Assembly (NCBI RefSeq): GCF_001983175.1 | Contig: NZ_MNPW01000014.1 | Span: forward strand, 1 to 64,000 | DNA from: Pseudomonas cedrina subsp. cedrina | GTDB lineage: Bacteria > Pseudomonadota > Gammaproteobacteria > Pseudomonadales > Pseudomonadaceae | Direction of reading: 5' to 3' | DNA length: 64,000 nucleotides | Shown here: in pieces, positions 13,001-19,036 of the stretch | How positions within the stretch are numbered: position 1 is the stretch's first letter | How the letters are laid out: each line of letters opens with the position of its first letter | Program-made: the position numbers and the translations under genes | The notes under the pieces: model-generated | Databases searched by the model: none | Told to the model about the DNA's origin: nothing | The model's input: only the letters and a program-made list of their open reading frames with translations

Positions 13001-13575
13001 TCGTTGACGCGGTTGAGCACCGCCCAACTGGACTGCTGCTGGAAATCCACGGTGGTGTTGCGCCCGACGTTGAACGTCTCCCAGTTGAGGATCGCCTTGT
13101 CGGCGGTCTGTTCGATGGTCACCGTGGTCTGCCCGCCGGACGCACTTTGCTTCGGAGCATTGGCGTTGATCCAGCCTTGGGTCAGGCTGTTATCCACTTG
13201 CAGGCCGCCCTTGCCCATGCCGTCGGGGATATTCGAAACCTGGCCGAACGCCGCTTGCCGCCCCGCCGCTTGTGCCGCCTGCTGCGCCGCAATCGCGGCG
13301 ACACTGGTGTTCAAGGTGCTGATGGAGCGCGCCAACTGCTGATTGACCCGCGCCTGCTCGTTCAGCGTCGGAATCCCCGGCACCTGCCCCGCACTGATCC
13401 GCGCCGCCGTCGCCGCCTGGGTCGCGCCCTTGTCGGCAAACCAACTGGAACTGAACGCCGTGGCCGCGTGGGCATTGCCCGCCACCATCAACAGGGCGAT
13501 GGCCTGGGCCAGGGGCTTGAGACGCAGGACGGTCTCTTGGGCTTTCAGGTTAACCGGTGATTTGCAGCGGACCAT
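1072..13575 (-). CDS. pdtA: PdtA-like two-partner-secretion exoprotein (filamentous haemagglutinin family)
   Basis: A giant TpsA exoprotein of 4167 residues, close to the size of P. aeruginosa PdtA (PA0690). I chose the ATG at 13575 because AAGGAAG precedes it; the frame opens 16 codons earlier without one. A signal sequence ends at about residue 37 (GNAHA). The TPS secretion domain follows at about 110-330, with the haemagglutination-activity motifs VLNRVNDPN and NRNGVVFSG. The bulk is Gly/Ala/Asn/Thr-rich beta-helical repeat. The C-terminus has a DUF3739-like block (GDIDLIAPLGTIDAGEAGI) and an Ala/Gln-rich tail. PdtA of P. aeruginosa is induced by phosphate starvation and secreted by the TpsB protein PdtB. 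No tpsB gene is visible here. The neighbours (DING protein, Hxc system, Vre locus) match the P. aeruginosa arrangement, which supports orthology. Confidence 0.9.
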   Translation of the reverse strand: MVRCKSPVNLKAQETVLRLKPLAQAIALLMVAGNAHAATAFSSSWFADKGATQAATAARISAGQVPGIPTLNEQARVNQQLARSISTLNTSVAAIAAQQAAQAAGRQAAFGQVSNIPDGMGKGGLQVDNSLTQGWINANAPKQSASGGQTTVTIEQTADKAILNWETFNVGRNTTVDFQQQSSWAVLNRVNDPNARPSEIQGQIKGAGTVMIVNRNGVVFSGTSQVNVRNLVAAAANITNEQFTQRGIYVDANGTQPTFTDAAGKVQVQRGAVIQTHNPATSTDSGGYALLLGSEVENAGTLITAKGQTTLAAGDSFYIRKGVGTTGNDRSTTRGNEVATSLKAGSTAGKVTNSGLIMASTGDITLTGHQVQQNGVALASTSVDTRGTLHLLNSATDTTGSVTLGEGSTTAILLDASGSTALNSQKGAGLEKLDGLPANLITGQFNNLSAVADRTDQSRIEIVSGGTVDFQKGSITLATGGQVAVSAAGRSLVRDGAMIDVSGAVGVKVSMASNNIKINVQGNEQRDAPVNRDGGQLINNDVWVDLRELVFVPAGTNGYATDRWYTAGGLLEVGGYLGTQGHSVGEWMAQGGTVTFTGKDVVTQKGAQINLSGGTVDVQAGNIQQTWLKGPDGRLYELSNAPGDILYSGFYKGYEDTSKRWGQTEYYYNPMIAKQSRFESGYTVGRDAGKLVIGTTSAVLEGQVVSDVFQGDRQTQAPNINLDGYQQSQKAMAQRAQLIIGGYTPVYNKTTGTLRYALTGTADQVLIDSNTQKIADGLDLTTALPADRQGKMVLDSDQLNGFQLGAIKVGAKQQITVNGALNVANGGDITLFGPGVAINANLTAHGGSINAGNMLTQVDLNKSNAVGDVILAGGGQLALASGVKLDASGRWNNLALDPINRDGVAYINGGKVSLRNTTAVNLAAGSVVDVSSGASVGEDGKASGGKGGDVKLGGLGSLGLGGEVRGYGVNGGGTLALQARKVLIGKGAADADTLQLAGDFFNKGFSAYDITGNEGLIVADGTQVDVNMPVYRLGEQATGALTGSDAASVLERWTPQLYQEDATKGILTQRRGASLTLNAGHIQSTAAQMATTSLNVGRGAVINVDPGQAINLLSIGQLTMNGTLNAWGGSVSLGGLSTDASEAVEAVGHGRSIWIGEQALIDVAARAATAVDNRGSVYGQVRNGGQITVGGDIDPITGIAKASSLFVVVRDGARLDASGTQAQLDIPGQGRTAVASNGGTIAFASNNGLYLDGSFVANAGGAGAAGGRLALALEAPYYLRSLATNRVLPVRELILSQQHQASVLPDSADAAANVLTYGQARLGVDQVTAGGFDSLALLVNGTLSMAGDVSLNMGQSLALYSKGISLAKGAATASQVHLAAPHVVLSGLLAPDRTGLENYVAPNLAAPATTLPGQGRFTIDSDLLDIRDQVSFALNGGFDRVNLNSRGDLRFLAGRDGGVTPNGFSTVLRSEGDLTLRASRIYPGSEIAAQILVGVTGDTASGLIFDPARTLTLEKNGNASVLAPYSIFGRLQLGAATIKQGGVLQAPLGLIEIGNLGSTRVELLPGSLTSVSGKGLVLPYGGTVDGQVYRYNGKTVSFVGQGGVRLGNGDLTVGVILGGKSVAVLPDATLDLSGGGDLLGAGFISGRGGSTDARYNPLVQFGATGGFVLPGLATNPVYAIVPGAQQGYAPVAAEGGASTPLAGQQITIGAGVPGLPAGTYTLMPSTYALMPGAFRVEINGLAGLGTDNAVTALRNGSWSTAGRLSIVNTGIQNSLTSQVILTSADTLRRYSQYNETSYAQFAMADAAKLGVPRPLLPMDAKTLKLALSAGNGLDTFSFKGIGRFEAAPGGFGGTVAVINRSLSGPGSATQIVNAGQPLDPGFDGLTLNVESLNALQAKRLLIGGLSMVLYGQGGNTIEFAGGLNRPAGSIFVRSGATLAAPEVMLVAGSGDIVVEQGASINTLGQGTAAYDARDGFVYKGAANLLAVSNGLLNVLPYDISSGAGGKIQIGACVSVTCSGQTSLYSEGSIVASTTQALALDVQVRYGTRHLALALSNINVGSAEALADAAARHVLPGGLTLNQQVLDRLLRGDTESGAPALETLQLSAAQAFNFYGTSALDTYDAQTGKSLLNNLVLSTPAIYGAGNTNDVATIHTANLIWQGAEAAPGAVINGGAGTGNGRLDINAERIAFGYGAFAQPSTTKTFDRLALGFANVNLNASDRITANHKGSLSVYQRLTGYDPVKGFQYSGGNLNILTPLMTGEAGSVNRITAGGAIDVAASAGPRGAANGQGAELSLQGDSIRLASAVVLPSGKVSLGAHGDVVLTDAALIDVAGRAVAFNDVTQYGWGGDVLLDSRSGNILQAAGSTIDLSATYNRAGKLRAVAVDAAGGSVDLQGKILGGSSGYYDAGGTLVPNEAGTVEIQAQRLGGQGTLDQQFAALNQRLNAGQVFGARSFQLKQGDLSIGDGLKAGIINVSVDNGSLRVTGRVDASGERVGSINLAGKHGLTLDGGAVLDAHGSLLRVDSYGKIIDSPNRAMVVLGSGDGLLTLTDGVGIDLRHGTAAAKGNDGRSRGTLELNAPRIVNPDGSSNDVAIDARGRLDIQGARSIALNGMISYDDAELINEPTVSGRPYQVITQDYLDKKHQLSVAFIKAALDNSNLLQNKLAGLNNASYADVFHLRPGVEIVSKTPDGDLVVQGDVDLSSFRYASNNPNFKPRDGVYGSGESGSLTLRAGGDLSIYGSITDGFALPPETADDKGWVLLPGVDFTGGDIVVPGHGVTLAGGTAFPAGAVLNYDLPIKDIGVVAGTRLPVRARLQQDLVLPAGTVLAAAVLDSAGNVLLAAGTLLSQAQTLVAGSQLEAGTLLTQDTLLKAMTWPKGVPLPGNFQAPNSALNVVTLSADTVLARGALIPSGTNVKLLEGVQSIQLRTDVTGSKDRQWAIAPMLAEGSQSWSIRLVAGADTKAADSRLLQAHPRSGDLRLADSHYGMFSKELPSKAVIIWTAKGAEDLLAFLGITVKEGDPIDPKLLTDNSLGPVDEFCAGSPDYCGVKANFVWTETAERELALNNIIVKAGAPIDKKFMDDMGVPSIDDFCKDTPSYCLAQNTPEYGATPSSSRFSVIRTGTGDLQLLSAGNLSMDSLYGVYTAGTSSTATFQGDPYNQPKALGRGANVLNDPRSYFEQFVNGGTGSLYRAWYPEAGGNVTLKVGGNLAGNIVSALVSAGNGRPNPLDIGNDSASVGNWLWRQGSGSVDAGQAQPTAWWINFGSYTGTTAADQLVGFTGFGTLGGGDLDVQVGGNAGLLRTLAGNTMQSVANPRSQGLVLAVGSTGRIASDGTLQLTGGGDVRVRIGGELNSASPTGAGQQNGMLVNLRGNATLQSGSVGQVDLHYGSLNTDHTPGEARAFDALTATRGLAAGGMTLVPGDATFSLATLGDLVLQDVLDPGRIELANKSSIIRGVKDQPGYAQSSGSSWFSLWTDHTAIDLYSAGGNVTPNTAAVASDLSIVYPSILRATAASGSFYYGKAAASQNNDVSNTAPLLLAPGRNGQLQFLAYGSIYAGGASVSQSSADTSTLATPWRPAFVGQSKLSNLSANGSAVTPGALLPLFTFGSPTAASGSGRADQPARFYAVTGDLVGVSSGRIITFGTGLGNEHQGQIWYEGGGPVWMMAGRDIVSSGSLFGADINVLGATTGGNLFIHDSPSAISIVSAGRDILYSNFQVAGPGTLELTAGRNILMDDKVSVTSLGPVATGDTRPGASIVMQAGVGPNGPDYLRFAEAYLNPVNLAQPGESIQGGKVAKTYENELVGWLAARFGFIGSTEQARGYYAALPAEQQRIFARQVYFSELRVSGREYNQAGSVRQGSYLRGRAAIAALFPDKDVAGNPITYKGDITMFGGSGVHTNFGGSIQMLTPGGRQTFGIEGAAPPSTAGVITQGSGDIQLYSMGSILLGQSRIMTTFGGSIMGWTSEGDINAGRGSKTTVVYTPPKRVYDNWGNVSLSPSVPSTGAGIATLNPIPEVPAGDIDLIAPLGTIDAGEAGIRVSGNVNIAALHVVNAANIQTQGKSSGVPVTATVNTGAMSSASAAGAAASQAAEDAARSQQAAAKQGRPSIMTVEVLSLGSEPLPRETQPQQKNSSYNPDSPVQVLGAGPLSEQARARLTDEERKQISL

Positions 13576-13664
13576 CGGGAATCTTCCTTCTTTGTTATCA
13601 CGCAGGGAGCAAGACAGGCTCACGTATGAGGGTTAGGCGGTTGGCGAGGGGCGGGACTGAACTT

Positions 13665-13684
13665 CTGTCATGTAAAGTTCACAT
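13665..13684. promoter_or_regulatory. Candidate PHO box upstream of pdtA
   Basis: The plus strand reads CTGTCATGTAAAGTTCACAT. The first half matches the PhoB half-site CTGTCAT exactly; the second half is weak. The orientation is opposite to pdtA. Its place 90-110 bp upstream of pdtA and the known PhoB control of the P. aeruginosa locus make it plausible, no more. Confidence 0.3.
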
Positions 13685-13729
13685 GGTGCTGTGAGCTGCC
13701 GATAATTTCGCGGATGCATACGATCAAAA

Positions 13730-13817
13730 GTGGGAGCTGGCTTGCCTGCGATAGCGGTGTATCAGTCACCTCAAGGTTGCCTGCCCCACCGCCATCGCAG
13801 GCAAGCCAGCTCCCACA
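13730..13817. repeat. REP pair (REPIN)
   Basis: GTGGGAGCTGGCTTGCCTGC faces its inverse complement near 13797-13817. Confidence 0.85.
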
Positions 13818-13836
13818 TTGGGTCGGTGTACAACGC

Positions 13837-13869
13837 AAAAATCAGCAACGGCACAGGCCGTTGCTGATT
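13837..13869 (-). terminator. Intrinsic terminator of the DING-protein gene
   Basis: On the minus strand a 12-bp stem (AATCAGCAACGG with CCGTTGCTGATT) is followed by a short T run, about 30 bp past the stop codon. Confidence 0.8.
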
Positions 13870-13898
13870 CAGGTGTTGCTGGTCGGTGAAAGCTTGGG

Positions 13899-15128
13899 TT
13901 ACAGCGGACGACCGATGGCGTTGCAGACGTCGGTTTTGCCGATGCTGAGGTTGCTGGTAGCGGTCAGGAAGTTGTCACGTATAGCGGTTTTCCAGTTGGC
14001 CGGCAGCGGTACGAAGCGGTTGTTGCGGATCGCAGCGTCGTTGTTGGTCAACGCATTCGAACCGTAGTGACGGGTGAAGAAAGCGCGTACTTGAGAAGTT
14101 TGATCAGCGTTGACATAGCACTGGCTGAATATCACGTTGGTGAAGCCAAGGATCGGATAGCCGGCGCTTGGGTAAGGCACAACGCTGGCATCAGACGGGT
14201 CGGCATTGCCGAACACTGGGACCCATAGGTTCTGGTTATCCAGATTGGTGGTAGGCGGAGTCACGTTGCTGATAGCCGTCAAAACGTTTGCTGGAGCTGG
14301 CGACACTCCTGCAACCTTGGCCACCTTGGTGGCGTCTTCCAGGCCGGCCAGGGAAGTAGCAGCGTAGTCAGGGCTCATGTAGGTGATGCGGCCTTCAGCG
14401 ACGTTGAGTGTGCTCATCACACCTTCGCTGGTGTCTTTGAAGGTTGCTTTTGGCGTGGCGGTGCTGTTTGGATCAATTTGCTCCAGGGGACTAATCGCGC
14501 CCACTGGCAGGCCACGGGAGAAGCTAGCATCAAAGGCTTGGGTCACAGCGAAAGTGCCGCCTTCCAAAGTCGGGTTGCACTTGGCCTTGAGGAAGCGTGT
14601 AAACAGTTCGGTGGTACCGCTGTTAGCTTTGCGATACACAACCTTGATGTCGCCCGACAACGATGGATCGATCTGCGACCAAGAGGTCAAACGACCCGAG
14701 AATACGCCGCACAGTTGGTCGACCGAGAGGTTGACGCCGGCAGTGCCAGTGCCAGACTTGTTGAACGGAATAGCAACCGAAGTGGCAACCGAAGGCACCT
14801 GGATCAGCTTGCCCCAGGTAGGTTGTTTGGCAGAGGCGTAAGTCGACAGTTCAGTCGCGGTCAACTTCGAATCGCTACCCGCCCAGTGCACGTTCTTGTT
14901 AGTCACACCGGCCACGAACTTGGTGTAATCGTTGGTCAGGAAGGCTGCCTTGCCATTGCCGCTGCCCACGCCAATGTACTGGGCGAAGCCGGTAGGGAGT
15001 ACGCCGGCAGTTTGATAAAGCGGTTGTGGCAGTGTTGCACCGCCGCCATTTACGTCAGCCATTGCAGCCTGTGCCGAGCACAGTGCAGCGAGGGTCATGG
15101 ATACCGCGAGAACGTTGCGCTTAAACAT
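13899..15128 (-). CDS. DING/PstS-like secreted phosphate-binding or phosphatase protein (LapA/LapB type)
   Basis: A 409-residue precursor. The signal peptide ends in QAAMA, and the mature protein starts DVNGGGATLPQPLYQT, the hallmark N-terminus of DING proteins (usually DINGGG). The remainder is a PstS-like periplasmic-binding fold with Ser/Thr/Gly phosphate-loop motifs such as NSGTTELFTRF. In P. aeruginosa the DING proteins LapA and LapB are encoded beside hxc and are Hxc substrates with alkaline phosphatase activity, so this is the likely cargo of the adjacent system. The start at 15128 is set by AAGGAG eight bases upstream. No complete PHO box was found upstream, only an isolated CTGTCAT half-site near 15355-15361. 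P. aeruginosa has two DING genes here; this strain has one. Confidence 0.88.
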   Translation of the reverse strand: MFKRNVLAVSMTLAALCSAQAAMADVNGGGATLPQPLYQTAGVLPTGFAQYIGVGSGNGKAAFLTNDYTKFVAGVTNKNVHWAGSDSKLTATELSTYASAKQPTWGKLIQVPSVATSVAIPFNKSGTGTAGVNLSVDQLCGVFSGRLTSWSQIDPSLSGDIKVVYRKANSGTTELFTRFLKAKCNPTLEGGTFAVTQAFDASFSRGLPVGAISPLEQIDPNSTATPKATFKDTSEGVMSTLNVAEGRITYMSPDYAATSLAGLEDATKVAKVAGVSPAPANVLTAISNVTPPTTNLDNQNLWVPVFGNADPSDASVVPYPSAGYPILGFTNVIFSQCYVNADQTSQVRAFFTRHYGSNALTNNDAAIRNNRFVPLPANWKTAIRDNFLTATSNLSIGKTDVCNAIGRPL

Positions 15129-15598
15129 GAAGAAGCTCCTTTCGTCGTGTTTGTACGTTTGGGGTAGATGGCTCTTGCATGACGCCATGGCTTCGGTCCC
15201 AAGCCATGTTGCGGGGGTGGCCGGGGGTGAAAACCATGGAGAGAAAGTCGCAGTTTCCGATGACGGTTATGGGAAAAAACCTCGGGAGGAACGCATTGAT
15301 TTTTAAAAAGATTCTCGGGTGTTTCGGTCATGATTTCGAGCGGTTTGGCGGGAGATGACAGCGAGGTTTCAGTGAGCGTGACGCAAGGCCTCAAGGGGTG
15401 GCGGAATATGACGGAATGAGGAACCCGAGGTTGTTGGAATGGAACCGGGAATCCCACAATCACCTGAAGAAATCCGATCCACATGTGGGAGCTGGCTTGC
15501 CTGCGATAGCGGACTGTCAGTTGACTGGCTTTTAGCTGACACACCGCTATCGCAGGCAAGCCAGCTCCCACATTTTGAATGGGTTTCGTCAGTGAACG
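15129..15598. other. Intergenic region DING gene/hxcS
   Basis: It presumably holds the DING promoter, but no confident -35/-10 or PHO box is visible. A REP pair occupies 15484-15572. No gene was seen. Confidence 0.65.
15484..15572. repeat. REP pair (REPIN)
   Basis: Inverted cores TGTGGGAGCTGGCTTGCCTG flank a loop containing CTGTCAGTTGACTGG. It lies just past the 3' end of hxcS. Confidence 0.85.
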
Positions 15599-16810
15599 TC
15601 AGGTGACCAACTGGTTGATCTCGATGATCGGCAACAACACCGCCATGACGATCACCAGCACCACGGCGCCCATCACCACGATCATCAGCGGCTCCAGCAA
15701 CGCGGTCATGCCCATGGCGCGGCGTTCGATATCGCGCGACAGGGTCTGCGCCGCACGCTCCAGCATCGGCGGCAGCGAGCCGGTTTTCTCGCCGCTGGCG
15801 ATCAGGTGGATCAGCACCGGCGGGAATACCTTTTCTACCGCCAGCGCCGGGGCCAGGTTGACGCCTTCGCGCACCTTGGCGGTGGCGTCGTTGACGCACT
15901 GGCTCAGGCGGTCATTGGACAGGGTCTGCCGCGCCGCTTCCAGGGCGCGCAACAAGGGCACGCCGGCACCGCCGAGAATCGCCAGGGTCGAGGCGAACCG
16001 CGCGGTGTTCAGGCCGAGTACAAAACGCCCGATCAGCGGCAGGCTCAAGACGCGGCTATGCCAATTGAGGCGCGCCACCGGGTTGCGTAAATACAGGCGC
16101 CAGCCCCAGAAACCGCCGACAATGCCGGCAAAACACAACCAGCCCCAGGCGCGGATAAAGTCGCTGGCGTTGAGCATCGCCAGGGTCAGCCCCGGCAGGT
16201 CCTGGCGCGCCTGGGAAAACGCGCTGACCACCTGGGGTACCACGTAGCTGAGCAGGAAAATCACAATGCCGATGGACACCAGCCCCACCACGCCGGGGTA
16301 GATAAATGCAGTGAGGATCTTGCCACGCAGGTTGTTGCGCTCCTCGATGTAGTCCGCCAGACGCTCCATCACCTGGGCCAGGTCGCCGGACTCCTCCCCC
16401 GCCGCGATCAACGCGCGGTAGATCGAGGGGAAATCCCGTGGCCGCGCGGCCAACGCATCCGCCAGGCGCATGCCGCCGCGCACATCGGCGCGCACGGCGG
16501 CGAGGGTCTGGGCGATGTGCTTTTTCTCGGCCTGTTCCACCGTGGCGCTCAGCGCTGCCTCCAACGGCAAACTGGCACCGAGCAGGCTCGCCAGTTGCCG
16601 CGTGGCCCAGGCCAGGTCGTTGTCCGACAGCTTGGCGCTGAACAGGCTGTTGCCGGCTTTCGCGGACTGCCCGCCTTCCACCTGTACCAGCAACGCGGTC
16701 AGGCCACGGCTGCGCAACACCGCAAACGCGCCGCTCTGGCTGTCCGCCTCCAGGTGCCCGGCCTCGACTTTGCCGCTGGCATCGGCGGCTTCATAGCGAT
16801 AGCGATTCAT
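15599..16810 (-). CDS. hxcS: Type II secretion inner-membrane protein GspF (HxcS)
   Basis: A 403-residue polytopic platform protein of the type II secretion system. It has the two repeated GspF cytoplasmic domains (about 70-195 and 270-400). Hydrophobic segments lie at about 170-195 (FIYPGVVGLVSIGIVIFLLS), around 220-240 and at the C-terminus (about 375-398). Typical motifs include RQLASLLGASLPLEAAL and GEESGDLAQVMERLADY. In the assembly it links the ATPase HxcR to the pseudopilus machinery. It overlaps hxcR by one base and is the last gene of the hxc unit before the cargo gene, as in P. aeruginosa. Confidence 0.93.
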   Translation of the reverse strand: MNRYRYEAADASGKVEAGHLEADSQSGAFAVLRSRGLTALLVQVEGGQSAKAGNSLFSAKLSDNDLAWATRQLASLLGASLPLEAALSATVEQAEKKHIAQTLAAVRADVRGGMRLADALAARPRDFPSIYRALIAAGEESGDLAQVMERLADYIEERNNLRGKILTAFIYPGVVGLVSIGIVIFLLSYVVPQVVSAFSQARQDLPGLTLAMLNASDFIRAWGWLCFAGIVGGFWGWRLYLRNPVARLNWHSRVLSLPLIGRFVLGLNTARFASTLAILGGAGVPLLRALEAARQTLSNDRLSQCVNDATAKVREGVNLAPALAVEKVFPPVLIHLIASGEKTGSLPPMLERAAQTLSRDIERRAMGMTALLEPLMIVVMGAVVLVIVMAVLLPIIEINQLVT

Positions 16811-18228
16811 CAGGCGTCCCGTGTCACGCGCAGGATTTCTTCGGGCGCAGTGGCGCCGCTGCGCACCCAGCGTTCGCCGTCTTCACGCATGCTCAGCATC
16901 CCGGCGCGGCGTGCGGCCAGGCGCAGGTCCTGCTCGGCGGCGCCCTGGTGGATCAGGCTGCGCACGTCGTCGTCGACGCAAAACAATTCATGGATGCCAG
17001 TACGGCCGCTGTAGCCGGTCTGGTTGCACTGTGCGCAGCCCACCGGGCGCCAGGTGCCGGGCGCGGCCGGGTCTTGCTGCTTGCAGTGCGGGCACAGCCG
17101 GCGCACCAGGCGCTGGGCCAACACGCCGAGCAATGACGAGGCCAGCAGGAACGGTTCCACGCCCATGTCGATCAAGCGATTGACCGCCGACACCGCATCG
17201 TTGGTGTGCAAGGTGGCAAGCACCAGGTGCCCGGTAAGCGAGGCCTGCACGGCGATTTGCGCGGTTTCCAGGTCGCGGATTTCACCGATCATGATGATGT
17301 CAGGGTCCTGACGCAGGATCGCGCGCAAGGCCAGGCCGAAGGTCATGTCGATCTTGGCGTTGACCTGGATCTGGCTGATGCCCGGCAGGTCGTACTCCAC
17401 CGGGTCTTCCACGGTGAGGATATTGCTGGTGCTCGCATCCAGCCGCGCCAGGGCGGCGTAGAGGCTGGTGGTCTTGCCGCTGCCGGTGGGGCCGGTGACC
17501 AGGACGATGCCGTGGGGCTGGCGGATCAGCGTATCCAGGCGCGCCAGCACCTGCGGCTCCATGCCCAGGGTTTCCAGTTGCAAGCGCCCCGCCTGTTTGT
17601 CCAACAGCCGCATCACCACCCGCTCGCCATGCCCGGTGGGCACCGTCGACACGCGGATATCAATCGGCCGCCCGGCCACCCGCAACGCGATACGGCCGTC
17701 CTGGGGCAAGCGTTTCTCGGCGATATCGAGCTGGGCCATGATCTTGATCCGCGACACCAGCGCACCGTGCAACGCCTTGCGTGGCGACACCACGTCACGC
17801 AGGGTGCCGTCGACGCGATAGCGCACCACGGAATGGGTTTCATACGGCTCGATATGAATGTCACTGGCCTCATCGCGCGCGGCCTGGGTGAGCAAGGCGT
17901 TGATCATGCGAATCACCGGCGCGCCGTCCTGGGTGTCGAGCAGGTCGGTGATTTCGGGCATGTCCTGCATCAGGCGGTCAAGGTCCACCTCGTTTTCGGC
18001 GGCGCCCACCACCGCGGCGGCGCTGCCGGTGTCGGCGTAGGCGCTGGCGAGCAGGCCGTCGAGTTCATCGTCGCGTACCTGTTCGAGGTGGGCCTGGCCG
18101 AACTGACGGTGGACTTCACTGATGGACCAGCCGGGGGTCGAGGGGCACACCGTCAGTAGCATGCCTTGCTCGCCGGGGCGCAGGAGGATGCGTTGGGATT
18201 TGGCCCAGGCGTAGGGCAGAAGGCTCAT
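16810..18228 (-). CDS. hxcR: Type II secretion ATPase GspE (HxcR)
   Basis: A 472-residue secretion ATPase that powers pseudopilus assembly on the cytoplasmic side of the inner membrane. Walker A is GPTGSGKT (246-253), and Walker B with the Asp box is DPDIIMIGEIRD (308-319). The His-box region reads GHLVLATLHTNDA. The zinc-binding tetracysteine element typical of GspE is complete (C379, C382, C398, C401). The N-terminal N1E domain is divergent. A start at 18228 is used, although the ribosome site is weak (AAGGGCC). Upstream lies an 800-bp repeat island that separates it from hxcQ, so it may need its own promoter or depend on read-through. Confidence 0.93.
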   Translation of the reverse strand: MSLLPYAWAKSQRILLRPGEQGMLLTVCPSTPGWSISEVHRQFGQAHLEQVRDDELDGLLASAYADTGSAAAVVGAAENEVDLDRLMQDMPEITDLLDTQDGAPVIRMINALLTQAARDEASDIHIEPYETHSVVRYRVDGTLRDVVSPRKALHGALVSRIKIMAQLDIAEKRLPQDGRIALRVAGRPIDIRVSTVPTGHGERVVMRLLDKQAGRLQLETLGMEPQVLARLDTLIRQPHGIVLVTGPTGSGKTTSLYAALARLDASTSNILTVEDPVEYDLPGISQIQVNAKIDMTFGLALRAILRQDPDIIMIGEIRDLETAQIAVQASLTGHLVLATLHTNDAVSAVNRLIDMGVEPFLLASSLLGVLAQRLVRRLCPHCKQQDPAAPGTWRPVGCAQCNQTGYSGRTGIHELFCVDDDVRSLIHQGAAEQDLRLAARRAGMLSMREDGERWVRSGATAPEEILRVTRDA

Positions 18229-19036
18229 GGGGTTGGCCCTTTTTGAAGGTGTACATATCCGTTGCTGCGGTAACGGCTGATTTTGGTTCCGCCCTTACGG
18301 CGGCTCACTTTGGAAAAGCCCCAAAGTAAGCAAAGGGCTCTTGCCCCAACACTCGGCACCTCGCCTAGGCTCGGTGTGCCCGTAATCCGACAGGGATTTG
18401 GGGGGCCGCCGCCACGCGCCATCCATGGCGCGGGGCGGCTAAACCGGCATCCCTGCCGGTTTACCCCCCAAATCCCTGTCGAATTCCGGCCAGCGTGTTT
18501 GACGGGGCGCCTAAGATCAAAATCAAGATCAAAAGCGAAAGCAAAGCGGCCTGACAGCCGGCTTGAGTGGTGGAGATCAAAAGCATTTTTTTGTGTACCG
18601 CAAATTGCTTTTCTGTGGGAGCTGGCTTGCCTGCGATGCGGACGCCCAGGTGAATCAGGCATACCCAGTTGATGCCTTCGCAGGCAAGCCAGCTCCCACA
18701 TTTGACCGAGTTCGACAGTAAGATACCGGTCGGCTCTAAGGCCGCCGCGCTCTGCTTTTGCTTTTGATCTTAGGCGCCCCGTAAAACCACGCTGGCCGAA
18801 CGCAGGCTTGAATCCGTGGGTAACCCGGCAGGACGCCGGGTTAGCCGCACTGGGCCATGGATGGCCCATTGCGGCGGCCCACGGATTCAAGCCTTCGTTC
18901 GGGCACACCGAGCCTAGGCGAGGTGCCGAGTGGTGGGGCGAGGACCTTTTGGTTACTTTTGGGTCCTTCCAAAAGTGACCCGCTGTAAGAGCGGAACCAT
19001 AAGTGGCCGTCACCGAAGAAACGGATATGTACCCAA
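18229..19036. repeat. Palindromic repeat island inserted between hxcQ and hxcR
   Basis: Same family as the 115-811 island and apparently complete. It is bounded by copies of a motif like GGATATGTACC (19022-19032) and its inverse GGTGTACATATCCG (18249-18262). The two arms carry nested hairpins (TAAACCGGC/GCCGGTTTA on the left, TAACCCGGC/GCCGGGTTA on the right). The central loop (18485-18780) holds a REP pair. The open frame spanning it is repeat-derived. Confidence 0.85.
18614..18700. repeat. REP pair (REPIN) within the island
   Basis: TGTGGGAGCTGGCTTGCCTG and its inverse, about 50 bp apart, in the loop of the palindromic island. Confidence 0.85.

Larger units (their letters stand above)
13576..13898. 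other. Intergenic region pdtA/DING gene
   Basis: Contains the pdtA ribosome site, the candidate PHO box, a REP pair and the terminator of the DING gene. No gene was seen. Confidence 0.7.

Noticed and set aside
15129..15483. PHO box upstream of the DING gene
   Set aside because: Only an isolated CTGTCAT half-site on the minus strand; no second half at the 11-bp spacing.
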